The notes beneath the pieces were generated by a model that saw only the letters and a program-made list of their open reading frames with translations, was not told where the DNA came from and did no database searches. From contig JAHDEL010000004.1 in NCBI GenBank assembly GCA_020628855.1, positions 36,615 through 100,614 of the forward strand: DNA of 64,000 nucleotides, written 5' to 3'. The first letter of the stretch is position 1. Each line of letters opens with the position of its first letter. Made by a program: the position numbers and the translations under genes. Source of the stretch: Saprospiraceae bacterium. GTDB taxonomy: Bacteria > Bacteroidota > Bacteroidia > Chitinophagales > Saprospiraceae. This document shows positions 16,485 to 26,006 of this stretch, in pieces.

Positions 16485-17761
16485 TAGGTCTTTCTTTTCT
16501 TCTTTTCAGCGGCAGGAAATAAGATATTATTGAGTATTAATCTATATCCAGGACTATTCGGGTGTAGATTGAGATCTGTCTCCGGGTCTCCAACAAAGTG
16601 TCTATAATCTTCAGGATCATGACCTCCATAGAAAGACCATGTTCCATACCCTTGTGTTCCGTGCATATATCTTACTTCATCAATGGATTTATTTTCACCC
16701 ATGATTAACACGTCAGTCTTCACATGACTTTTATGAAAAGCTGTAGTCTGCCCCATGAATCCTTTTACTGTTCTAGTGTGATTCTGAGTTAACATAGTCG
16801 GTATAGGATCCCACTTAGCACTAAAGTCAAACAGCGTAAAATAATCAGTTTCGGGACTTACCTTCCGTTTTCTATTATCTATTGTGCTATACTCGTATTC
16901 GTATGGATTCTCTATAAGTTCAAAGTCTTTGAAAGCAAAAGTCTTACTATAATCAATATCATCAGGGCTGATATTCTGTGCTGCATCTCCATCATACATT
17001 TCAGCACAAATATCTTTACCGTCCATTGCTAAACAGATATCATAGGTATCAGTCGCACTGCACATAGCGAACATAAAACCACCGCCTTCAACATAGTCTC
17101 TTATCTTTTTTGCAACTGCCAATTTGAGCATACTCACTTTATCAAAACCCAGAGAGGTAGCTAAAGCTTCCATTTTCTTTTGATTTTCCTTGTACCAATT
17201 CTGGGTATGATAGCCTTTATAGAATTTCCCATATTGACCTGTGAAGTCTTCATGATGGAGATGAAGCCAATCGTACTCTGCCAATTTATCTTCCAGTACT
17301 TCTCTGTCGTATACTGTTTCATATGGAATTTCTGCATAAGTGAGAACTAAGGTCACAGCATCATCCCATGGCTGAATTTTCTCACCTCTACTATTAAAGT
17401 CAGGAGTATAGACTGCTATTTTCGGAGCTTGCTCCAACTTGATAACATCTTGATTGACTTCAGGGCTCGAGATATCTTGCCTAATCTTATGAAATTGAGC
17501 ATCAGGGAGTACCTTATAAGAAACTCCTCTAGTTTTACATTCTTTTTCAAATTCACTGGTGTGAGGAAATGCGAAACTTCCTCCTTGATAATTCAGGAGC
17601 CAGTATGCCTCTATGCCTTGCTCAAGAACCCAATATGTTACACCATAAGCTTTGAGATGATCTTTTTGCTCATCATGACCCATTGGCAGAAAAATGTACG
17701 ATGCTTGTAATTGAAGTACAAATATTACACAACTCGCAAGCAGAAAAACGCGTTTAATCAT
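16484..17761 (-). CDS. exported GATase-like protein of the family labelled 'asparagine synthetase B'
   Basis: 425 residues with a signal peptide (about residues 1-20, ending LQLQAS). The opening SYIFLPMGHDEQKDHLKAYG and GGSFAFPHTSEFEKECKTRG are typical of a Bacteroidota family that databases name asparagine synthetase B. The true enzyme is cytoplasmic, has an N-terminal Cys and a pyrophosphatase P-loop, and none of these is present. A class I amidotransferase-like core is suggested by PKIAVYTPDF, the strand/turn YVEGGGFMFAMCSATDTYD with a Cys at the elbow, and a later GYGTWSFYGGHDPE with His/Asp/Glu. Function unknown, probably periplasmic. The C-terminus is basic (KKKRKT). Confidence 0.75.
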   Translation of the reverse strand: MIKRVFLLASCVIFVLQLQASYIFLPMGHDEQKDHLKAYGVTYWVLEQGIEAYWLLNYQGGSFAFPHTSEFEKECKTRGVSYKVLPDAQFHKIRQDISSPEVNQDVIKLEQAPKIAVYTPDFNSRGEKIQPWDDAVTLVLTYAEIPYETVYDREVLEDKLAEYDWLHLHHEDFTGQYGKFYKGYHTQNWYKENQKKMEALATSLGFDKVSMLKLAVAKKIRDYVEGGGFMFAMCSATDTYDICLAMDGKDICAEMYDGDAAQNISPDDIDYSKTFAFKDFELIENPYEYEYSTIDNRKRKVSPETDYFTLFDFSAKWDPIPTMLTQNHTRTVKGFMGQTTAFHKSHVKTDVLIMGENKSIDEVRYMHGTQGYGTWSFYGGHDPEDYRHFVGDPETDLNLHPNSPGYRLILNNILFPAAEKKKRKT

Positions 17762-17856
17762 AGTATGCTATTTCTTATCTAATTCCGTAACAGTCTAAAC
17801 GCTGTTATTAGTTTACAATTTTACCAATTTTTATATTATTATTTTTTTAATATTTG

Positions 17857-17870
17857 CAATCTTAAGATTG
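17857..17870. promoter_or_regulatory. 14-bp perfect palindrome before the VWA gene
   Basis: CAATCTTAAGATTG reads identically on both strands. It sits 7 bases before the GTG start at 17878 and directly after a near-consensus -7 box (TAATATTTG, one base too long). It could be an operator or a leader hairpin for the plus-strand gene. Chance in an AT-rich spacer is possible. Confidence 0.3.
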
Positions 17871-17877
17871 ACCCTAC

Positions 17878-19977
17878 GTGTTCGAATCACTTAATATCCA
17901 ATATCCAGAATATTTTATTGGCCTTTGTCTTGTACTTGGGCTACTTTATGCCCTTGTTCTTTATTTCAAGAATCAAAAGTGGAAAGAACATAGGAATAGC
18001 ATTCCTTGGATCTTGGGTGTTTTGCGAACATTAGCTGTGGCTCTGATAGCTTATTTCCTTCTTGTTCCTATTCTTGAGAGATTCAAAAGTAGATCACAGA
18101 ATGCAATAGTGGTTATTGCTCAAGATAATAGTGCAAGTATATCAGAAGGTACAGACCAAGCAGTACTTAATGCTTATAAGGAACAATTAGCTAATTTAAA
18201 TACTGCTCTGCAGGAAGACTTTACAGTAGAGTATTTCCAATTTGGAGAAGAGATTTCTGTTGGTAAAGGAGATTCTTTGGAGAGCCAATCAACAAACATT
18301 AGCCAAGCCCTGCAATATATTGAAGAGCAATACAGTGACCAACATATTGGAGCCATCATCATGCCTACAGATGGCATCTTTAATGATGGAAGAAATCCTC
18401 TCTATGTTTCTAATGAGATGACTGCTCCATTCTACCCAATCGCTCTAGGCGATACAACTATTAGAAAAGACATTCTCATTAAGAATCTTCTCTATAACAA
18501 AATTGCCTATCTAGGAGACAAGCATGAAATTCAAGTCGATATCCTTGGAACTAATGTTGCTGGTGCTAAATCCACTGTAACTCTATCCAAAGTAGTGGAT
18601 GGGAAGACTTCAAATTTGGACAGTAAGACAGTGACCTTTAAAAGCAATAATTATTTCGAGACTGTGAGTTTCCTGATTGATGCGAATACACCAGGTGCTG
18701 TGCAATATAAAGTAAGTGTCAGTGGCGTAGCAAATGAACTTTCACAAACGAATAATATTAAATCGGCTTACTTAGATATCATTGATGCAAGGCAAGAAAT
18801 ATTTATAATTGCAAATGCCCCACACCCAGACATTCATGCATTAAACCAGTCCCTAACTACAAATAAGAACTATAAAGTAAGCCAATATTTCGCAAAGGAT
18901 AATATTCCTATTGAAAGTGCAGACTTGGTTTTGTTTCACAATTTGCCAAGTAGCAAGTATCCAATTGGAAAGTACCTATCAAGCTTAGACAAAAAGAAAA
19001 AACCGAGAATATATATAACTGGTAGTCAAACAGATTTTAAAACATTTAATTCAAATGGATTAGGTCTTAGGGTCTTAGGAGCAGTTGGCCAGACCAATGA
19101 GTCTCAAGCTAAATTTAACACACAGTTCAATAAGTTTTCACTTTCAGAAAGACTTGGCAAAGAGCTCAAAAATTATCCTCCGCTCATTGCACCATTTGGA
19201 GAATATAATTTGGCATCTACAGCTGAAGCACTTATTTCACAGACTATAAATGGGATAGACACGAATTATCCGCTTATCGCTTTTGACCAGACTCAAGGAA
19301 TAAGAAAAGGCTTTATTGCAGCAGAAGGCATTTGGAAGTGGAGGTTGTTCAATTATTTGCAAGACAATAATCATGAATTGTTTGATGAGCTAATTAAGAA
19401 AGTAGTCCAGTTTGTCAGCGTCAAAGATGATAAGAGAAAATTTAGAGTGAACATTGCCAAGACTGACTACAAGGTTAATGAAGATATTCTCTTTGATGCT
19501 CAATTATATAACGATGTTTATGAGTTGACCAATGTACCTGAAGCAACCCTCTCAATTCAAGGAACTGATGGAAAAAAATATGACTATACTCTAACCAGAT
19601 CTAATAATTATTACACTTTAAATGCTGGCGCATTAAAGGAAGGCAGTTATAGTTATAAAGCTACAACTAATTATAACGGTAAGGTATTGAGTGCTAATGG
19701 CAAATTCAGGATAGAGTCTGTGCAAAAAGAGTCTTATAACCTTACAGCAAATCATACACTCCTCTATCAACTTGCAGAGAAGTATAAGGGTAAAGTATTC
19801 TTACCTTCAGAAATTAATACAATTGCTGATTACGTTAAAGGAAACACAGCAATGAAACCGTTAGTTTTCCAAGAAAAAGACTCAAGACTCCTCATCCATT
19901 ACCCTTGGATGTTATTACCAATTCTTTTACTCCTTGCAGTAGAGTGGTTTGTCAGAAGGTATAGCGGCGGCTATTAA
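17878..19977 (+). CDS. membrane-anchored VWA-domain protein
   Basis: 699 residues from a GTG start. Two membrane segments lie near the N-terminus (about residues 14-30 and 46-66) and one near the C-terminus (about 678-693), so the large middle is probably extracytoplasmic. A von Willebrand A-like domain begins near residue 80 with an intact metal-ion site: DNSAS (the DxSxS motif) and, later, MPTDGIFNDG. A mixed beta region with Ig-like stretches follows (for example KVNEDILFDAQLYND). The layout resembles Bacteroidota VWA membrane proteins related to BatA/BatB, but no MoxR ATPase or other bat gene is adjacent. Role unknown; envelope integrity is a guess. The downstream gene starts 50 bp later. 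Confidence 0.65.
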   Translation: MFESLNIQYPEYFIGLCLVLGLLYALVLYFKNQKWKEHRNSIPWILGVLRTLAVALIAYFLLVPILERFKSRSQNAIVVIAQDNSASISEGTDQAVLNAYKEQLANLNTALQEDFTVEYFQFGEEISVGKGDSLESQSTNISQALQYIEEQYSDQHIGAIIMPTDGIFNDGRNPLYVSNEMTAPFYPIALGDTTIRKDILIKNLLYNKIAYLGDKHEIQVDILGTNVAGAKSTVTLSKVVDGKTSNLDSKTVTFKSNNYFETVSFLIDANTPGAVQYKVSVSGVANELSQTNNIKSAYLDIIDARQEIFIIANAPHPDIHALNQSLTTNKNYKVSQYFAKDNIPIESADLVLFHNLPSSKYPIGKYLSSLDKKKKPRIYITGSQTDFKTFNSNGLGLRVLGAVGQTNESQAKFNTQFNKFSLSERLGKELKNYPPLIAPFGEYNLASTAEALISQTINGIDTNYPLIAFDQTQGIRKGFIAAEGIWKWRLFNYLQDNNHELFDELIKKVVQFVSVKDDKRKFRVNIAKTDYKVNEDILFDAQLYNDVYELTNVPEATLSIQGTDGKKYDYTLTRSNNYYTLNAGALKEGSYSYKATTNYNGKVLSANGKFRIESVQKESYNLTANHTLLYQLAEKYKGKVFLPSEINTIADYVKGNTAMKPLVFQEKDSRLLIHYPWMLLPILLLLAVEWFVRRYSGGY

Positions 19978-20027
19978 GATAATAGCGGAGTTCTGATTAC
20001 TTTAGTTCTTCAACAATTCTAACATGT

Positions 20028-21284
20028 ATGAAGTCGGTACCTCTCATTATTGGGATTTGTGTTATCTCTTTTTGTCTATGCTATGGTCAAGACAAACCAA
20101 AGAGAACAATTGAGTGGAATGCTTTCGAGGAAGCTAGTGGAAAGCAAGGCTATAGTATTTTCAATGGAGCTGCCAATCTGCAAAGTAATGATGCCAGCAT
20201 AGAGTCAAGCAACTTCGCTCGAATATCTTATGCTTATACCTACCGAAAAGTAAGTGATTTGAGGATTCTAAATCTCATACCATCTTTCAGTGGACGCTAT
20301 CATAGCAACGCAACGACTCCATGGCAAGGAGCCTTATCACTCAGCGGAGACTATTCACGCTATTTCAATGCAAGGCGTGGTCTACATTTAAATATCAATG
20401 GCTTTGGGAGAAGCATAAATTCTGAGCAATTTGGCCCAGAAATAATAAATTTTCTGACATTAAACTTAGGCTTGGGTTTCGGGAGATTAGAACGCATTGC
20501 AGCAGTCTATCATGCGGAAAGAATATTAGAAGGTCTATCCTCATTGAACCTAATTAGCGATAAGAGTGATAAGAGCATTTTTGATCTTGCAAAGCTCATT
20601 CAACAGTTGAATTATGACTTTCAAAGAGATGGAAGAAGATTCCAAATCTATAGAACTGAACAATTCTTTAATTATCTCAATACTCAAGGAATGGAGAATT
20701 TTAGCAATTTTCAAATTGCCTCATTATTTGATCTTTTTAATAATGAAGGAAATAATCTCTATCATTTGAGTTATTATCTTCCTTATCCAATCTCAGGAAC
20801 AAACGCCTCAATTCTTTATCCATATTATCAAACTGGAAGCCTATTGGCTCATGGCTTAGTGGGTAGAATAGGACTTCATAACACGTACAACAGTACGTTA
20901 GAGAATTCTCAGTACAATCCCGCTATCTATTCCACAATAGCATTCCAAAGAGCTCTGAACACAAAATTTCATTTGAGTCTCGGTGGGGAATATTATCTTT
21001 TCTTTAATGAATTGAATAACCGTTCATTCTCTTCATTTGGGAGATTTGCCTACTTTGTTAACTCGAGAATGAGTCTACAGACGCATTTATCTTATTCACG
21101 ATCCAATAACAGTTTGTTTTATTCGGACCAAATTCTAGGTGGCCTCAATTTGAGCTTCGTAGTAAACTTTAATACTTCAATAAACTTATCCTATAGTAGA
21201 ACTTTTCGTTCCACCAATCTTGTGAATACCATTGACAATAATTTTGCAAGCATTAATTTCAATATTGCTTACTATCTATTTTGA
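20028..21284 (+). CDS. predicted outer-membrane beta-barrel protein
   Basis: 418 residues with a signal peptide ending about residue 20 (CLCYGQ). No family recognised. The sequence has many alternating polar/aromatic stretches of 9-12 residues (for example FARISYAYTYRKV, RMSLQTHLSYS, FNTSINLSYSRTF) and ends in an aromatic residue (YYLF), as outer-membrane barrels do. A helical stretch around residues 165-215 interrupts the barrel pattern. The stop overlaps the TTG start of dnaG (TTGA), so the two are coupled. Confidence 0.6.
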   Translation: MKSVPLIIGICVISFCLCYGQDKPKRTIEWNAFEEASGKQGYSIFNGAANLQSNDASIESSNFARISYAYTYRKVSDLRILNLIPSFSGRYHSNATTPWQGALSLSGDYSRYFNARRGLHLNINGFGRSINSEQFGPEIINFLTLNLGLGFGRLERIAAVYHAERILEGLSSLNLISDKSDKSIFDLAKLIQQLNYDFQRDGRRFQIYRTEQFFNYLNTQGMENFSNFQIASLFDLFNNEGNNLYHLSYYLPYPISGTNASILYPYYQTGSLLAHGLVGRIGLHNTYNSTLENSQYNPAIYSTIAFQRALNTKFHLSLGGEYYLFFNELNNRSFSSFGRFAYFVNSRMSLQTHLSYSRSNNSLFYSDQILGGLNLSFVVNFNTSINLSYSRTFRSTNLVNTIDNNFASINFNIAYYLF

Positions 21285-23221
21285 TTTCTCAAAAATCCAT
21301 ACAAGAAGTTTACGCAGTAGCAACTGTAGAAGATGTGATTCAAGATTTTGTTGAATTACGTAAGCGCGGTGTGAACATGATTGGACTTTGTCCATTTCAT
21401 GACGAAAAGACTCCTTCGTTTACAGTTTCTCCGTCAAAGAATATCTATAAGTGCTTTGGCTGTGGCAAAGGTGGTGATGCTGTGAAATTTATCATGGAGC
21501 ATGAACAACTCACTTACCCAGAATCAATCCGATGGCTTGCTAATAGATATAATATTGAACTTGAGGAGACGTATGAAAACAACGAAGAATATCGTGAAGA
21601 GAAGCAGCTGAAAGAAAGTCTAAACATCATAAATGCTTACGCAAAAGATTACTTCAGTGACCAGCTATGGAATAATAGCAAAGGCAAAGCAATTGGTCTC
21701 TCCTACTTTAAAGAGAGAGGATTTCGAGAGGCCACAATCAAGAAATTTGACCTTGGGTTTGCTCTTGACCTTGCAGATGACTTTACTAAGACGGCTGTCT
21801 CGAAGCAATACAACATTGAATATCTGCGAGAGCTAGGTCTAACTTCGAAAAAAGATCTCGATTTTTTTCGAAATAGAGTCATGTTTACAATTCATGGTAC
21901 GAATGGTAAACCAATTGCTTTCGCAGGACGAACGTTGCTTTCTAACAATAAGAAGGTCCCAAAATATATTAACTCGCCAGAGTCTTCAGTATACAATAAA
22001 AGCAAAGTGCTTTATGGTATACACCTCGCGAAAAATAGCATAAACAAACTCAACAATTGTTACTTAGTAGAAGGGTATACAGATGTAATTAGTCTACATC
22101 AAGGAGGAATAGAGAATGTAGTCGCTTCTTCTGGAACCTCTTTGACTGAAGGCCAAATAAAATTGGTCAAGCGCTATGCTGACACTGTCACTCTTCTCTA
22201 TGATGGCGATGCCGCTGGAGTTAAAGCCGCTTTAAGAGGAATAGATCTTGTCATTCAACAAAACATGAATGTCTTCTTGGTAGTACTACCAGAAGGAGAA
22301 GACCCAGACTCCTATTTGACGAAGTCAGGCAAAGCAGAATTTGAGCAATACATCTCAGATAATCGTAAGGACTTTATCGAGTATAAAGCTGAGTCTGTAA
22401 ATGAAGAATTTGCAAAAGACCCTATTGGTAAAGCTAAAGCTGTTGGAGATATTATCAGTACTCTTACCCTAATACCTGATAGTCTTAAGCGAACCTTTTA
22501 CATCCAAAGATGTGCGGAAATATTGCAGATGCAAGAGCTTGTGATCCAAAGGGAAGTGGCCAAGACTTTGAAAACTAAGATTCAAAGGAATAGACAGAAA
22601 GCCAAGTACAATACGGCAAGAGAAGAGGCAAAGTGGATATCAACGCGGCCTCAAAGCACACCTGTGGCTAAGCAACCTCAAGTCAGCGATATTTACCAAG
22701 AAAGAGATCTCGCTCGAATATGTGTGAGTCAAGGTGATAAATTTATGGAGGTGGATGGCGAACAGACTTCTGTAGCTGGTTTTATTTACGCCAACATCTT
22801 TGATGTCATTGATTATTTTGATGAAAATCTGTACCGGGACATCATAATTGAAGCGTTTCAACTAGTAGAAAAAGAGCAATTTTCTCACAAACACTTTATT
22901 CATCATGCAAACCCTAAGATCCAAGCACTTGCCGTCGATGTTTTAACAGAGAAATATGAATATGCCAGTTGGAAAGAACGAGGAGTAATCCTCCATACCC
23001 AGAGCATGCCCGAAGCCAATTTTGACAAGGATAGTTATCAAGCTATCATGCGGTTTAAGTACAAAAAGGTTCAGCGATTGATTAAGCAGATGAGTCAGAA
23101 GATTACAAGTCTTACTGAAAGCGAGGATGAAGAAGACCTTAAAATAGCATTAAAAGCTCTCCAAGCATTACAAACACAGAAGCAAGCAATTGCTAGTCAA
23201 CTTGGAGTTATAATTGGATAA
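21281..23221 (+). CDS. dnaG: DNA primase
   Basis: 646 residues. The start is TTG 21281, overlapping the upstream stop; no ATG precedes the zinc-binding domain. The CHC2 zinc ribbon is CPFHDEKTPSF...CFGC (residues about 38-65), with LANRYNIELEE after it. The TOPRIM core has LVEGYTDVISLHQ and TLLYDGDAAGVKAA with EGEDPDSYL. The C-terminal part is the helicase-binding region. It makes RNA primers at replication forks. Full length for a Bacteroidota primase. Confidence 0.95.
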   Translation: MISQKSIQEVYAVATVEDVIQDFVELRKRGVNMIGLCPFHDEKTPSFTVSPSKNIYKCFGCGKGGDAVKFIMEHEQLTYPESIRWLANRYNIELEETYENNEEYREEKQLKESLNIINAYAKDYFSDQLWNNSKGKAIGLSYFKERGFREATIKKFDLGFALDLADDFTKTAVSKQYNIEYLRELGLTSKKDLDFFRNRVMFTIHGTNGKPIAFAGRTLLSNNKKVPKYINSPESSVYNKSKVLYGIHLAKNSINKLNNCYLVEGYTDVISLHQGGIENVVASSGTSLTEGQIKLVKRYADTVTLLYDGDAAGVKAALRGIDLVIQQNMNVFLVVLPEGEDPDSYLTKSGKAEFEQYISDNRKDFIEYKAESVNEEFAKDPIGKAKAVGDIISTLTLIPDSLKRTFYIQRCAEILQMQELVIQREVAKTLKTKIQRNRQKAKYNTAREEAKWISTRPQSTPVAKQPQVSDIYQERDLARICVSQGDKFMEVDGEQTSVAGFIYANIFDVIDYFDENLYRDIIIEAFQLVEKEQFSHKHFIHHANPKIQALAVDVLTEKYEYASWKERGVILHTQSMPEANFDKDSYQAIMRFKYKKVQRLIKQMSQKITSLTESEDEEDLKIALKALQALQTQKQAIASQLGVIIG

Positions 23222-23222
23222 T

Positions 23223-23942
23223 ATGCTTGAAATCAAAAAGCACCTCTTTCATCTCATATTAGGATCTGTTTTGTTCTCAAGCTCTTACTATAGCCTCTCT
23301 GGTCAAAAACACTCAGATCCACACTACTATAATGCTCAATACTATGAAGCAGTGACTGAGAACTTGAAGCCAATCAATGTGGATGCCACTTGCGAAACAT
23401 TCTACTCTATTGAAAGTATCAATTATCGGTTAATCAAAGGATTACAGCGGATCGAAGGAAAGTATCCAGAACCTCTTAAAATTAAAGGTGAATATCTTCC
23501 TCAATCAGTAAAATGCCATATCCAACAGTATATTGAAGGGTTTATAGACGCTCCAGGAAAAATAGCTGATAGATTTTATAATCTGAGCAAGAGTAACCTT
23601 GAAAACGAAGTCACATTCTTTCTTATCTATGAGCCGATAGTCTGTGATGATACTCCTCAGTTTGATTTTTGGAAATTTGTCATTGGTGTATATCATAAAC
23701 CAAATGGCAAACCATTCTTAATAGGCAAGGATATTGTTGATAAGAATGGAAACACCATCCTCATGCCATTTGATAATTACAGAATCTCAAAAGTGCAGAA
23801 GCAAAATGATATATACCGATTGCAAATTGTTCAATTTGATTCTGCTCGAGAAGAAAGAGGGAAAATCTTCTCTGTAGATTATAATACCGATCATTGTATT
23901 ATCGAAAAACTCACTTATGCAGGTAAATTTTCCGAAATTTAA
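23223..23942 (+). CDS. exported protein of unknown function
   Basis: 239 residues from ATG 23223, 1 bp after the dnaG stop; a TTG at 23214 would overlap dnaG. A likely signal peptide covers residues 1-27 (ending YSLSGQ). The mature part contains CETFYSIESINYR, a Cys in VKCHIQQYIEG and a beta-rich second half (FDFWKFVIGVYHKPNG). No family recognised. The last 26 bp overlap the start of the PqqB-like gene, so the two are likely translated together. Confidence 0.6.
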   Translation: MLEIKKHLFHLILGSVLFSSSYYSLSGQKHSDPHYYNAQYYEAVTENLKPINVDATCETFYSIESINYRLIKGLQRIEGKYPEPLKIKGEYLPQSVKCHIQQYIEGFIDAPGKIADRFYNLSKSNLENEVTFFLIYEPIVCDDTPQFDFWKFVIGVYHKPNGKPFLIGKDIVDKNGNTILMPFDNYRISKVQKQNDIYRLQIVQFDSAREERGKIFSVDYNTDHCIIEKLTYAGKFSEI

Positions 23943-24894
23943 AGGAATATCGATTAGTATCGCTTATCTTTTCTTAGGCTTGTGGTTATCTGCATGCACT
24001 ACTCAGAGTACCGCTAAATCAAACGTTCCGAATCAATATATAAAAATTCTAGGCGTTACCCAGGACGCAGGATACCCACAAATCGGTTGCCAAAAATCAT
24101 GTTGCAAACAAGTGCTAGAGGGTAACTCTGAAAAACAGCAAGTTGTTTCTCTTGGAGTCATTGACCACGTGGAAGACAAACATGTATTAATCGAAGCATC
24201 CCCAGATATTGTTTTGCAGGTGGCAGATCTCCTAGGCGAAACGAACAATGCTGTAAAATCCCAACCTGATGCCATCTTTATCACCCATGCACACATTGGC
24301 CATTATACAGGCCTCATGTATCTCGGAAAAGAAGCAATGTTTGCTCGGAAAGTAGAAACTTATGTCATGCCAAGACTAGCTAATTTTCTGCAGACAAACG
24401 GGCCATGGGACCTACTTTGCCAAAATCAAAACATCATACCAAAAACCCTCACTGCGGACTCGAGTGTGTATATTACCGAGAGTATTCATATTGAGCCATT
24501 CTTAGTTCCTCATAGAGATGAGTATTCTGAGACTGCTGGGTTTAAGATCTCTGGTTCAACCAAGTCAGCTCTATTTATTCCTGATATTGATAAATGGACT
24601 AAATGGGATAGATCTTTGATCGAAGAAATTCAAGCTGTTGATTATGCCATCATTGATGCCACCTTTTTTGATGGTGAAGAACTACCAGGAAGAGATATGA
24701 GTAGTATCCCACACCCTTTTGTAGTAGAAACAATTGACCTCCTTAAAGCACTGAGTAATGAGGAAAAATCAAAAGTGATTTTTATTCATTTCAATCATAC
24801 TAATCCTCTTCTACAGGCAGGATCTGATGCACAGCAAAGGATACATGATCTCGGATACAGAATAGCTGAGGAAGGGATGATTCTAGCTCTCTAA
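23917..24894 (+). CDS. PqqB-like metallo-beta-lactamase-fold lipoprotein
   Basis: 325 residues. Lipoprotein signal with lipobox LSAC (Cys at about residue 27). The mature start ILGVTQDAGYPQIGC and the following CC resemble PqqB (which has G-x-x-x-GG-x-P-Q-x-x-C-x-C). The metal motif is THAHIGHYTGL, that is HxHxGH rather than the usual HxHxDH. VPHRDEYSETAGF and FIHFNHTNPL supply further His. No other pqq gene is in the window and the protein is exported, unlike true PqqB, so PQQ synthesis is unlikely. A periplasmic hydrolase of unknown substrate is the best guess. It overlaps the convergent glycerate kinase gene by 4 bp. Confidence 0.7.
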   Translation: MQVNFPKFKGISISIAYLFLGLWLSACTTQSTAKSNVPNQYIKILGVTQDAGYPQIGCQKSCCKQVLEGNSEKQQVVSLGVIDHVEDKHVLIEASPDIVLQVADLLGETNNAVKSQPDAIFITHAHIGHYTGLMYLGKEAMFARKVETYVMPRLANFLQTNGPWDLLCQNQNIIPKTLTADSSVYITESIHIEPFLVPHRDEYSETAGFKISGSTKSALFIPDIDKWTKWDRSLIEEIQAVDYAIIDATFFDGEELPGRDMSSIPHPFVVETIDLLKALSNEEKSKVIFIHFNHTNPLLQAGSDAQQRIHDLGYRIAEEGMILAL

Positions 24895-26006
24895 GGCTGC
24901 AAACTCAATATATATTGACCAATCTTTTGTCCGATGATGGACAGGTAACTCCCAGCATGTTTTATTGCTTGGTCTGTATTCTCTGCAATGTCCATGATTG
25001 CAAAAGTCTTATTGGACAATGTTGCCCTAATAGCATCATCATACCCGCCACAAACTAAAACAACTGGCTTTTTTGCATCCTTGCAGAATTCTACAATCCT
25101 TCCTGGCACTTTGCCTTGAAATGATGAAGCATCCAAGTAACCTTCTCCTGTAATTATGATATCTGCATTCTCAATATGACTTTTGAGAGAAACAAGGTCA
25201 GCCAGAAAGTCAAAGCCAGATGTAATAGACGCATTCAATACTCCATGCAATCCAGCAGCTATCCCTCCTGCTGCTCCCCCACCCTTAACAGTACTAATAT
25301 CTCGTCCAAAGTGTTTTTGGACTATCTCAGAAATATGCACCAATCCTCCATCTAAATCTTTGACTTGCTCTTCTGTTGCACCTTTCTGAGGGCCAAAAAC
25401 ATAAGCAGCACCATTGAGGCCATAAAGCGGATTATCAACATCTGATAGAATAGTAAAATTAGTCAGGGGAAGGTCTGGCATTCGGATGTCCGCAATTGCT
25501 TGAAGATTACCTCCACAAGGAACAAGAATATCTCCTTCTTCATTCAAGAACTCGAAACCTAAGCTATGTAAAATTCCAAATCCAGCATCTGTAGAACAAC
25601 TGCCACCCAGGCAAAGAATAATTTCAGTACACCGACGTCTTATTGCATCTTGAATGAGTATACCAGTGCCTAGTGTAGTAGTCTGCATTGGATCCAATTC
25701 GTGTGCTTGAAGATGAACTATCCCTGATGAAAGAGCAAGCTCTATCAAGGCTTTTTGCTCATTAATCAAATACCAACTAGTGATTGTCCGATGCAATGGA
25801 TCCAAAGTATGCATCTCAATCTTTTCAAATTGAGGTAAGAGTTTCTGGATAATCTCTAATGTTCCATCCCCTCCATCAGCCATACTCACTTTATCTATAG
25901 AGACAGAGTCAAGATCTGACTCCTTTAATCCTTTCGCTAAATAATCAGAAACTTCAGCTGCTGTAAGACTGCCTTTGAATTTATCAGAGACAATTAGAAT
26001 ATTCAT
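24891..26006 (-). CDS. glycerate kinase, GlxK/GarK type
   Basis: 371 residues. NILIVSDKFKGSLTAAEVSD at the start, SMADGGDGTLEI near residue 45, LGGSCSTDAGFGIL around 130, VKGGGAAGGIAAGL around 240 and IITGEGYLDASSFQGKVPG around 290 are the conserved blocks of class II glycerate kinases. These convert D-glycerate and ATP to 2-phosphoglycerate, or 3-phosphoglycerate in some members. Length is typical. It is the last gene of an operon and its ATG abuts the stop of the symporter gene. Together with the GH63-like hydrolase upstream it suggests that glycerate is a cleavage product used by the pathway. Confidence 0.92.
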   Translation of the reverse strand: MNILIVSDKFKGSLTAAEVSDYLAKGLKESDLDSVSIDKVSMADGGDGTLEIIQKLLPQFEKIEMHTLDPLHRTITSWYLINEQKALIELALSSGIVHLQAHELDPMQTTTLGTGILIQDAIRRRCTEIILCLGGSCSTDAGFGILHSLGFEFLNEEGDILVPCGGNLQAIADIRMPDLPLTNFTILSDVDNPLYGLNGAAYVFGPQKGATEEQVKDLDGGLVHISEIVQKHFGRDISTVKGGGAAGGIAAGLHGVLNASITSGFDFLADLVSLKSHIENADIIITGEGYLDASSFQGKVPGRIVEFCKDAKKPVVLVCGGYDDAIRATLSNKTFAIMDIAENTDQAIKHAGSYLSIIGQKIGQYILSLQP

